A stretch of DNA of 64,000 nucleotides from Prunella strophiata (Eukaryota; Chordata; Aves; Passeriformes; Prunellidae). The DNA is taken from NCBI GenBank assembly GCA_036583965.1, contig JAZBQD010000027.1, positions 24,125,001 to 24,189,000 of the forward strand. Direction: 5' to 3'. A program made the translations under genes and the position numbers. The notes beneath the pieces are model-generated. The model did not search any database. It was given only the letters and a program-made list of their open reading frames with translations, and was not told the origin of the DNA. Shown here piece by piece: positions 10,376 to 22,300 of the stretch (its first letter is position 1; every line of letters starts with the position of its first letter).

Positions 10376-13300
10376 CTACGGAGGAGAGAAACATTGTCAG
10401 CAACAGAGGAACCTTCACTGGTGCCATGCTTGTCCCTGGGAGACATGGACAATGCAGGGAGCAGACTGGTCTGGGAGTGAGGGTAGGTGCTGGGATACAG
10501 CCAGAACCACATCCTTGCAACCACACACACCTGTACAACCACAGAGACAGACAAGTGCCTCAGACAAGCAGCCCACAAGCCCTGCCCCAGGCATTCCCCT
10601 CTGTCCCCTCCTTTGACCTGTGCCAGGAGGACAAAACCAAGCACCACAAGGAGTCCCCACCAACCAGGTTATCAACAAGATCTGGGTTAAAATCAGTCAG
10701 GGAGACCCAGCCCATATCCCCCTGAGCCACAGGGAGACTTACACAGGGTGCTTGTTGTACATGATGGGCAGGAACTCATCCACGGGCAGCATCTTGCTGA
10801 AGGGCTCAGCCCCGATGAGTTTCTGGGCTCCGTGGAAGGAGATGGCGTAGCCCAGGGTCCAGTAGGAGTAATCAGCTTCCACCAGGTTCCGGACGTTGGG
10901 AACGGCCCTCTCGGGCTCCTGCACCTGCATCCTCTTCCGGCCAATGTAGCTTCAGGGTGAGAACATCAAGGAGATGGGGACCAAAGTGAATCCACAGCAA
11001 TTAGGACAAGACTATTTGTGTCAGCCAGGCCAGGGCAAAGGGCCAGTCCCAGAAGAAATCCCTACCAAGCTCACAGATTTCTATCCTGCACCACTACCAG
11101 ACATCCAAGTCTTAACCCAGTGGGTGGGACAGCTGTGAAAGGCTTCCTAAGGGAGCTGAGTGTCTGAGGCTCAGCACTGAGCTGTGCTGGCTCCTCTGGC
11201 AGCATCTCAAACACAGCTGAGATCAAACACCATTGTCCACCCTGGCAACAGCCGCCCCAGAGGGCAGATCTGTCACAGTGGGAAGGGCTACCAAGACTGT
11301 GCCACTGTCCCCTGCACTGCAGCATCAGCCTGCACCTCTGCCACGCCCCAGCAGTGCTGCCAACCTCCCCACGTGCCCAGGACTCCCAGAGGAGCAGGAA
11401 CTCACATCAGCTCCCAGTCTAACTGGGCCTGCTCGATGTCATCCATCAGCTTCATGAGCTTCCTCTTGAACTGGTGCTCGAAGCGCACGTCGTCCTCGAT
11501 GACGAGCGTCTTCTGCAGGCCCCTGCTCACCACCTGAAACATGAGGGCGTCAGCACAGTGGCCCCCATGGGTGCCCTGCTGTCACTGGGGCCACCCTGGC
11601 CCTGCTGTCACCTGGCACTGCCTCCCAGACCACGCAGGCAGGGAGCTGGAGAACCCCTCTGTGACACACACATGATATGCCAAGCCACTGGAACTTGCTG
11701 CTGCTCAGATGCAGAATAAGGGGAAAAAAAACAGGAATGTTTCTTTAACCCCATTTTGCTTTTCAAAACCTTCTTGCCTTTCTTCTAAGCAAGCTTGCCC
11801 CAAGCAGGATATTGGATGGACTGCAGAAACAGCCATGAAAATGTTGTGATAAAAATCACTTGGAGCTGAGGGCAAATGAATCACAAAATCCGTGAATGGT
11901 TTGGGTTGGAAGGGACCTTAAAGCTCATCCAGTCCCACCCCTGCCATGGGCAGGGACACCTTCCACTAGCCCAGGTTGCTCCAAGCCCCATCCAACCTGG
12001 CCTTGGGAACTGCCAGGGATCCAGGGGCAGCCACAGCTTCTCTGGGCACCCTGTGCCAGGGCCTCAGCACCCTCACAGGGAAGGTGAGGGTGCTGAGGAT
12101 TCCTTCCCAATATCCCATCTGACCCTGCCCTCTGGCACTGGGAAGCCATTCTCCCTTGTCCTGTCCCTCCATCCCTTGTCCCAAGTCCCTCTCCAGCTCT
12201 CCTGGAGCCCCTTTAGGCACTGGAAAAGGAAAGGGGAGGTGTGAAAGCTGAACACTGCATTCAAGAAAACCCCTGCAATCCAAGGTAATCACTTCTATCC
12301 TACACTTCCAGAAACCTGAGCTGGATCCAATGCTCTGCACCAGGACTGGCTGTGCACCAGGACACAGCACCTTCCTGCAGGACCCTCAAGTCACCCCCAA
12401 ACCCTCACCTCCTTCCAGATGTAGTAGTGGCTCAGGAAGCAGCCAATCTCCCCTCTGGTCAGGGGTCTGGAGGAATAGGGGTCCCGGTATCCTGGCAGCA
12501 TTTCGATGCTCAGAGCTTTGAGCTGACTCGTGTTCAGTGCTCTGGGAAACACAGAGTATTCATCACCATTGCAAAAAAATGAATCAGTTCAAGCCAGACA
12601 CAGGCACAGCATGGGGAATGCTGCTGATGTTCAGGGAAAAGCCACACCTTGAGGAATTCCTACACTTGTTTTGCCCAAAAACACAGAGGAAAATTAACTT
12701 CTTGATTTACATCTCTAAATCAAGCTGATAAATTGTATCCTGAACTCTGCCAAAGACTTCTCATGGGACCACCAATTATCTCTAACTCTGCCAAAACCTT
12801 CCTGTGGAACCATCCACTTGCCAGGTGCTTGGCTCTGATTAATTTTCTGAGGCCTTTGATAGGATCCCAAGTCTCCAAGACCACTAGATGGTACATGGGC
12901 TCCTGTCTCCTTGAGGCCTTCTTGCAGCTCACAGACTCAAAATTTCTGCCTTGATTTCTCATTATAAAAAGGTCTTAACATACATCAGAATCACAGAATT
13001 ATTAAGATTTGAACAGCCCTCTAATATCCTCAAATCCAAGCATTAACCCAGCAGTTCTCCCAGGGATGGGGCCTCCCCCAGTGCCCTGGGCAGCCTGTGC
13101 CAAGTGTCTGACCATCCTTTGCATGAAGAAATTTTTCCCAGTTGTCCAAGCTGGACATTCCCTGGCACAGCTTGAAGATTTTTCCTCTTGTCCTCTCCTT
13201 TGTTCCCTGGCACCTCCCTGGCTGTCAGGAGTTGTGCAGAGCCAGAAGATCCCCCCTGAGCCTCCTTTTCTCCAGGCTGAACCTCCCCAGCTGCTCCTCA

Positions 13301-16300
13301 ACAGACTTAGGCTCCAGTCCTTAGAGCAAGCTTGGAAAGGGCTGTGGCAGGGTTAACAGCATAGCACCACAGCTCTAGGATGGACAATAGCACTAGGATG
13401 TGCAATATTAGTTGTAAGTTGACAAGTAGCACTAGGATGGACAATATTCCCAGGAGTTAACTGCTCCATTCACAAAAACCTGTGATTTTAACCTGATTTT
13501 AACCCTAGTCTGAACCCCAGTGCCCTGGTTCTCGCACAGAGATTGACTAATTGCAAAGGAGGAAAGAAACAGAGCAGAATTGCCCCAGAGAGATGGTCAG
13601 GGAGATCCCAAGTGGTGCTCAGCTCCCCCCACAGCCAACCCTGCCCTGCTGGAAGTAGGTGAGGGCATCCAAGGAGATGCTGTGAAGCAGTAAAGCACAT
13701 CCCACTCTGAAAACCCCCTCAAGCCCAAGCAAAACTCACTTTCCATCCACAGCCTCCACTACCTTCACTGCAATCTCCTGCTCGTAGAGCGTCCGCAGCA
13801 TCCGATCCCGCCGGTCCTTGCGACGCTTCAGGTTGATCATGAAAATCTGGGGGAAGAGAGAGACATCAGGACATCAGACTGCCAGCTGGGAGGGAGGGAG
13901 GGAGGGAGAAGGACAGTCCTGATCCACCCCTCTCCAGCAGCTCCACTGCAAAAACAGGTCTTGTGAAAATACCACGTGTGTTCTCCCTCCAGGTTGTCTA
14001 GAATTTGTCCAAAAGCTGAACTTGGTTTTGAGTTGAAAGTGCAGAGGATTTTTCTCTAACAACTACTTTTTATGGATGTTCACAGAGGAAACTTGCTCTT
14101 TGAGGATGAAGAAAATGAGGAGAGACCAGTTAGAGCCAAGTCTCTAATTTCCAAAGATACAGGATGTTTAGGTTTATATCAGACAGAGTAACATGACCAT
14201 CTGCAGCATCAGTCCCAGAGGAACACTGCCACTGCCTGGATTTAGGATTATCAGCAGGGCCACCATCCAAGAACAAGGCCACGGTAAAGAAAGGATTTTT
14301 GTGATTACTTCAGCACTGAAAATCCACTGAGATCCCTGCCAGAGCAGAGAGCCAAGGCTGAGAACAGAGATGTCTTGGCAGGGCTCTCTATCCAAAGCCT
14401 TGAGGAGAGTGCTGGAGGCTGAGGACTGAAGCCCTCACTGCAGGTAACCCTCAGGGGCTCAGGGATATTTTTCAGTGCCAGGCAGGCTGGTACAAGCACA
14501 GCCTTGTAGCCCGTGGAGCAAATCCTCATCCCAGTAAGAAGCAGAACGAATTTCAGCTCAGTACAAATGAAAGAATAATAAACTGGATAAATAAAGCACA
14601 GCCACAAAGGACAACATAGAAAAAACCTGGACCAGCTGTGCCTTAAACAGACACACAGCTGGGTCAGGTTCAGCTTCAGGAGCCCCACAAAGAGATGGAG
14701 CAATAAGACAAAGGCTCCCCTGACCCCCACAACTCCCTGGGCCCCAAAGCCACCCTGGCAGCTGCACACACAGGGGCTGCTGGCTCTGGGGTAACACAGA
14801 CACCAGGCAATCAGAGCCTGGCATGTCCCTCTCCAGCCCTCTCCCCATGGTTTGCATCCCTGGGGGTATCCAAGGTGGGCCAGAACTCAGCTGTGAGCCT
14901 GGATCCCCCATAGGCTCTCAGCCCCCCAGTGTCTCTCTCAGGTGAGAGAAATCCTTCCCTCCTGCCACTGGAGAGCTTTACCAAAGGCCCCATTTCTGTC
15001 ACAGATGGAAGGGAGGCCAAGCTGCTCTGCAGAGTCAGAGGTAGAGCAAACAGCACAAGAATGGGGGAGTTAATCTGCTTTTCAGCCTCACTTCTGCCTT
15101 CTCTTCCTGGCTGGATTAAAACACTGAATCATGGCATGGCTTAAGTTGGAAGGGACGTTAAGGATCAGGTGATGAGTGGGAAGACAAGACAATAAACAGC
15201 AGAAGAGGCTCCTTACTTCATCAAAGCCCATCTTGTCAGGGTGCTTCGGAGGGACAGAGATGTACTGAGAGGGCTCCACGGGAGGGCGATCGACTGCAAG
15301 AGAGGAGAGACCCCAAGGTCAGCCTCGTGCACGCCCTGCAGTGGATGTGATGTGGCTGCAGGTGTCTCCCTCCCGGGCTCCGGGAGCTGAATGAGGAGCC
15401 ACGGCAGCATGGGAACAGCAGGAAGCACACATGGCAAAGCCAGACAGACATCAGGAAGAAAACATGCACATGCAGCAGCCTTTTCCACATGAAAAATGCA
15501 TTTGATCTGGGGAAGGGGAGGGATTTTGTGGATGGGGTTGGGCTCACCATGAAGCAATTACATCCCTAGGCAGAAAAGTGGTGGGAAATTTTGAAAACTG
15601 CGCATCAAAACAAGGTTAGAGCAGACAGGTTGGGATTCCAAGAGAATGAGAGCTGTGCTGCTGGCAGCAGAGCTGTGCAGGCATTGACTTGGGGGGTCCA
15701 TCATGGCAGGGGACAGCAACTCACTCATGGCCTCGATCAGGGTGTGCACAAAGTTCTCAGCTTCCTCCTGCAGTGACTGCTGCGGCTTCAGGGGCATGGG
15801 AAGGAACCCGTAGTGCTCTCGGTTGCAGATGAACATCTGCACTCCTGGGGATCACAGAAAAGCAGAAACTACAGTCAGGCCTGCTACCAGGGCATTGCAC
15901 ACTTGTGCCAGGACCTCAGTCCCAAGAAGTTCTGCTTCATAAGCAAACAATTCAGAATCATTCCAGTTCCACTTTCTGTTTTGCCTGGCTGGCAGTGAGT
16001 GGCTTCTCTCATAAAACCAATCCCTGCTGGCTGCCCAACTAACCCCTCAAGGGCCTGGGCTGACAGGGGGTATGGCTTCCCACTGAAATACAGTGGACTT
16101 AGATGGGATATGGGGAAGGAATTGTTCCCTGTGAGGGTGGGCAGGCCCTGGCACAGGGTGCCCAGAGAAGCTGTGGCTGCCCCTGCATCCCTGGCAGTGT
16201 CCAAGGCCAGGCTGGACAGGGCTTGGAGCAACCTGGGATAGTGGAAGGTGTCCCTGAAACGAGATGATCTTTAAGGTCCCTTCTAGCTCAACCCATTCTA

Positions 16301-19300
16301 TTCTTTATCACTGCTTCCTTTTGCTTTGGCTAGGAAATAAAGGTGATACATTTTCACCTGTGCTGGCAAAGGACTTGAAGGAATACATATGACAACAACC
16401 TTTGAAATGCCAAGTCACCACCAAACACAGTCCTTTCCTCTCCAAACTGATTTTTACTGTGCCCTGAAGATGAAAGGAAAATCCCAGAGCAAGACACCAG
16501 TGAGGAGAACAGATGTGATAATGTTAACACCCTTCTACTCAAAAGCTTTTACAACTGCTTGCTGAAGGTGGGAAACAGAGAGAAGGTGCAAAGCCTTGGA
16601 GTAATGCATTTGCAGGGCACAGACTCACCCCGTGGGAACATGCCAGCATCAGCAGAGCACTTTTCCTTCTGGGATGACAAGGATTTGCTCACCACTGGCT
16701 GTACCTCTGCCTTGCACATCAGGCAACACGCTCAAAAGCCACATCCAGAGAAGCCAAGGGAAGCATTTCCGTTGTTTTCATTGAGTTCTGGTAAGGTCCT
16801 TTATTAATTAACCCAAATCAAAGCTGCTAGAACCCAAGCAACCAGCCAAAAACTGCCTTTGTCTTTTTATATTTTGTCTTTTTTTTTTTTTTTTTCTTTT
16901 ATGAAACAAGCTTAACCAGCCCCCTCCCTCGAGGAAATAAATGAAAAGCAGACACTACCTGGTGTGCTGATGCTTTCATCTATTAGTGCCCCTAATCCAT
17001 GGTATTTTTAGCAGAGTGGAACTGTTGGCACTAATGACTCTGGTGTTTCTCTCATTTTAAGTTCTACAAGTAAATTGCTGGCTATGCTACTTGCCAAAAC
17101 ACATTCAGCTGTCAGCTACAATTTAGGTAAATGGCAGAATAAAAAACTACTACCTGCAGACATTAATGGATTTGGCTCTGATCTAATCAACTAATCTTAT
17201 CTGGCTCACTGATCTCTGTTCTTATCTTCCACTGCCTTGAACACACTTAATCTGCACAGACTCACACCAGTGTTCCTGTTCTGTTTGGCATAAAATGTAC
17301 TTGAAAATGGTAAAGGAGGGAGGGGGACTCACTCTCCAGCTCTGTTTTTATAATGAAGTTAAATGATTGCTACAAGGGATAGAAAAACTACAGGTGTTTG
17401 TATTATTATTCTTGATGGGCTTTGAAGGCAGTGTCCAGGATTTACAGATGTATCCTAAAACCACAGCTACAGTTAAGGAACCAAAATTGTCCCCACTTCC
17501 CTGTGACCAGACCTTCCTGCTGGCTGGCTCAAGGGCTTCAGAGACCCAGGCTATAAGGCAGCTCAGGAGATCATGGAATGGTTTGGCTTGGATCAAAAGG
17601 GACTTAAAGCCCATCTCATTCCACCCCTGCCATGGGCAGGGACACCTTCCACTGTCCCAGGTTGCTCCAAGCCCCATCCAGCCTTGGACACTGCCAGGGA
17701 TCCAGGGGCAGCCACAGCTTCTCTGGGCACCCTGTGCCAGGGCCTGCCCACCCTCACAGAGAGCAATTCCTTCCCAAAATCCCATCCATCCCTGCCCTCT
17801 GGCATTGGGAAGCCATTCCTCCTGTCCTGTCCCTCCCTTGTCCCAAGTCCCTCTCCAGCTCTCCTGGAGGCTCCTTTAGGCACTGCAAGGGTCTCTAAGT
17901 TCTCACCTGAGCCTCCTTTTCTCCAGGCTGACCTGGCTGGCTAAAAGCTCTCCTGTGAGAGCAAGGGGCTCTGCAGAGTGCAGTGCTGGCAATAACAAAC
18001 CCACTCTGAGTTCTGCTCAGATTCAGGACTCCCACACAGGCCACGTCCTCTCTCAGAGGTGGGATGCTCTTTGGAGCATCACAGAACAGCTGCTTCCAGC
18101 AGCAGATTGCCTGTTGGGAATTGATGGTTTTTAAGCACAGCTTTTGGCCTGGACAAAAGCCAGTATAATTTCTGACTTCAGGGAAAGTAAGTGAAATTAC
18201 TCCAGAAAGAAGTTTCCCTTGAAGCTCACACATTTTTCACATTTCTGAACTTGGATGTCATCCTTTTATCCTGGGTGACAAAACTGAGCCCAGGACACAA
18301 GTCAACAATCTGAGCAGATCAACAGGCCAGACAGCTGGAGCAAAGCCTTTCATGCCATGGGTCAGTCCTGGAAAAAGCCAGTGTTCCAGGACAGAAGGAA
18401 AAAATGATGGCTTTGAATCCCTGAAATATTTCTGAAGCAGCTGGAGCTAAAGCACTTCAGTTACCACAGGGGTTGGAGGCTGCACTTCTGGGAGAGCTGT
18501 CACAGGGAAGAAGTGGAGGGGTAGATTTTAAGCAGCCTGCTTTGCTCTCCAAACTTAAACCTCACCTCTCCTCTGGAGCCAAGATGTGGCACTTGGGGAC
18601 ATGGTCCAGTGATGGATTTGGCAGTGCTGGGGAAACACTGGACTGAAACTCTGTGGCTCTGCACTCATGTCCTGACTCTGAAAGTCAGGACCCTGAAGCT
18701 GCTCTGCAATTCACTTCTCACCTCTGCCTCCCAAGGGTTCCAATTTCAGCTCTTGCTGCCTCTCCTCCATCACTCATCTTATCTGACACTCCTCATCCTC
18801 TCGCAGCTGATTTTGAGAACGCCCTGCTCAGTCTGCCAAGACAACAACATCATCTTTGGTGCTGTCAAGACCTGCCAGCCAGGCCCACCACTAAAAGGGA
18901 AGCTACAGGCAGCTGGTGGCTGCTGTGCTGGTCTGGGAACAGTGGGAAGAGAGGCTCAGCCTGCAGAACAACAACAACAACAGCAGCAACCCTTCTTCCC
19001 TTGGCTGTCTCCCTGCCTGTTCCCAAGAGCCCTTCCTGCTCTCCTTAACCTTCCATCTTCTGCAGAGGACAGGGAGCACCAGCTGCACAGCATTCAGGGG
19101 ATTCAGGAACAACTTTTCCTTGATAATTCACCCCACCAATTCACCAACCCACTCACTTCTGAACAGAAAGCACTTATGGGTGCTGCTGAGGTTTCACCAG
19201 TCCCTTTTTCCTTATAATGCCCCAAAATTTTTCCCTTTTCAACACAGCAGGCAAAGAACACAGGTGACATTACAGTCCTGGGAGCCTCCTGCAGCTCTGA

Positions 19301-22300
19301 CACTGCCACACACAGGTCTGGCAGCCTGGACTCTGCTGGAGACAGAACACTCCCAAGAGCCACTCTCCAGAAATACATGGGACTAAACATCCTCACCACA
19401 GGCATGAACAGCAGCAGCACAAGGCACTTAAGAGACAGTGATGTCTCAGCAACACCTGCAGGCTCTTAAAACACCAACAGCCAGAGATTTCCTCTCCCTG
19501 GAAGTACCCAAGGCCAGGCTGAATGGGGCTTGGAGCAATCTGGTCCAGTGAAAGGTGTCTGTGCCAATGGCAGGGTGTGGAATGAGATGAGCTGTAAGGT
19601 CCCTCCTAACCTGAACTGTTCTAGGATCCTATGGTTTAAGAAGAGTCTCTTGTCCTCACCCCTTTCCTCGTGGATCTTTTGGAAGTGGTAACTTTGGATA
19701 CCTCACCCCCAGACCACCTTCCACTCTCCCAGCACCCACCTGCTGTGACACGAGCCAAGGGTGGAACCCAAGTTTTGTCTCTGAAATACTGGCCCAAGAA
19801 CAGCCCCCACATCCTCTGAAAGTAGCAGCAACCCAAAACTGCCTTTCCAGTCACTTGCTGCTGCTTATCCCTGCCCAGATCCCAGAGAGGAAAGGGAACA
19901 GGGTCTGAACTCCCCAGGGAAGTCCACCCAGGCCTTCTGGAGCTGCAGTGGAGGTCAGTGTGTCTGCAGGAGTGAGCCCTCCCCAGCAGAGGCCCTGGAC
20001 TCACCTGCCTGGCGACTGGAGAAGGCAAAGACCATGATGTCATCAAAACTCCAGGTGTAGTCCTGGTGGGGGGGGTAGAATGCCAGCCTGGCAGAGGCCT
20101 CCTTCCTCAGGTCAATGAGGAACGTGGAATGGACCATGGGCACAGCAAAACAGCCCATCCTCTTCCACTCCCGAATCAGGGGGTACTCCAAAGTCCTCTT
20201 GTAGTAGCCCTGAAACCACAAAGAGGGGGCTGTTGTTACAGGAGATTCCTGTTTCAAAGCTGGTCCTCAGCAAAAGATCACGCCCTGAGCTCTCCAGACA
20301 GGTTCAGCAGGGCTCAACTCTCAGCTTTTTCAGTGCCTCCCATTTGGAAATGGCTCAGTCAAGCATTCAGAAACAGTCTTCATCCCCAAAGTTAAAGACT
20401 GAGCTTCTCCCTACTTTACAGGAGCTCTTGGAGAGCCCAGTCTTTCCATTGCAAAATTCCCCTGCAATGGAGCTTCAAACCTCAGACTATTTTCTCCTGG
20501 TTCTTTAAAACCCTTTCTGTGCTTAGAATCTCCAGCCTGATCCTGGAATCTGCTGAGCATCCATGACATCCTCCACATTCAACAGGCACAAACAGAGAGT
20601 AGGATCTGCAAATCAGTTCTATCCATGACTTTAAAAAAAATCATTTGTTGCCACTGCAGTGAAGGCAACATCTCAGTCTCCATCAGCTGTGTAAGAATCC
20701 CTGCTTCCTCCACCCTGGGGCAGGCAGGTTTGATACTCACTCCTGACTCTGTGTAGGAAGGCACTTCAGTCAGCTCCTGGGTAATTCCCTGTACCCAGGA
20801 GCTCTGCCAGGCTTCAGCACTGTGGGTGTAACACCCACAGTGCGTGGCTCATGTGGAAATAAATACACTGAATTCCTCCAGGAAGAAATCCCTAGAGCAT
20901 CAAACTGACATCTGGATGGTTGAATCCAGAGCAGATTCTGGGCTCTACAGAAACAATGAGTCACTAAAAGAAGTTAAAGCTCCATTTATGTTCTATTTTC
21001 CATGAGCATTCAGGCACTGGCTGAGCAAAAGCCAGCAGAACTGCTCTGCCCTGAGCTGTGTGGGGCCATGGTGTGGTGCACATGCCTGGTTATGGATCTG
21101 CCATCTCCCACTGCCTTTCAGGAACACTGTGACCATACTGTGAGGATGGCATATCCCAAACACAGCCATGCTGGCTGCCACAGGAAGGAGCAGGGGGAAG
21201 AGAGGAGTGGCATTCCCACCAAAGGAAGGGTTAACAGACACCTGAGAATGCCCTCAAGTGAAGATGCTGGACACTCATCTTTCCTCCTCCAGTGGCTCAC
21301 TCTGGGTTTTTGGGGCTGTCCCCTGCTCACAAACCACATGAGGGCAGGCAAGGAGGGCTCCAGCTCCCCCACACTGCTGCCTCTCCCAGTTTTGCTCCAT
21401 GACAGATGGATGTCAGCCTGTCTGGAGCTGGGCTTGGCTCACTGTGGCTCTGTGCTGGGCTGTGTCTCAGGATGTGCTCCAGCTGTGATTCCCTCCCCAA
21501 GCCCCCTGGGAGAGCAAGGCTGAGCACACAAAGCCCTGGGACCACATGCAGAAACAAGAGAAAAGGAAAAATAAAGGGAGAACTTTCCTGTTCACTCCAG
21601 CAGGATTTTTTTTTTTTTTAACCAAATTTTGCAAGATGCCTTTACTGGTTTTCCTCTCCTCTTTTCTCAGATAGTGCTGGTAATGGTGGAAACTTCCTGC
21701 TGGAGAGGTAGGGCTGGGGCTGGTGCACATGGGCAGAGATCCCCTTCAGCAGGGCTGATGTACCCCAGGGGAAAACCTTGGCTGAAACAGGACTCAGCCT
21801 TAAAAACTTAAAGCACAATCAAATACCTTTGCTATGAAGTTTCTATCTCCATTTTCAAACAAAGCAAACAAACCCAAGTGAAACAAGTAAACACACCTTC
21901 TTATCTCTCTATTTACTTCCCAAAAATTTGGAAAGTTCAGGACCTTTTCCTGCTATTTTTTTATCCAATTACTTGGTCTGAACTGTGGAACTCCTTGCCA
22001 GAAGATGGTGTGGGTGCCAAAATATAGATTCAGACAGGGATTTCTGTCGAATAAAAAAAAAATCACTGAGAGCTTTAGAAACAAATATATTCCTCAAAAA
22101 CCCAGAAGGGGATTGCCAGAGGAAATAAAAGTATTTTGGGGCAGTAACACTCACTTTTTTGCCCTATCCTTATACAATTCCCTAGACACCTGCAGATGAA
22201 CCTGTGCTCTGACCCAGTGCAGTTGTTATGTGGGTCAGAAGTAAGATGAAAAGGTAACACTGGAAGGGTAACATGAAACTCTAATTTTAGGCTCAGCACC

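Larger units (their letters stand above)
10376..15724 (-). other. COLGALT2 introns 6-11
   Basis: Introns at 10376-10742, 10950-11405, 11534-12408, 12542-13739, 13847-15216 and 15294-15724, all GT-AG. They contain CR1 fragments (listed separately), a (GGGA)n tract at 13888-13906, and a degenerate repeat at 13371-13452 in which variants of tagcactaggatggacaata occur three times. I see no gene within them. Confidence 0.8.
15845..20004 (-). other. COLGALT2 intron 5
   Basis: A 4.2-kb GT-AG intron. It holds three CR1 fragments, a T-run at about 16878-16895 and a short (AAC)n/(AGC)n stretch at about 18963-18988. The longer open frames around 18600-19400 show no conserved protein motif and look like chance. 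Confidence 0.75.

Noticed and set aside
18609..19386. Overlapping frames of 130-200 codons in COLGALT2 intron 5
   Set aside because: No domain, no splice-consistent structure; several frames overlap equally, which argues for chance.
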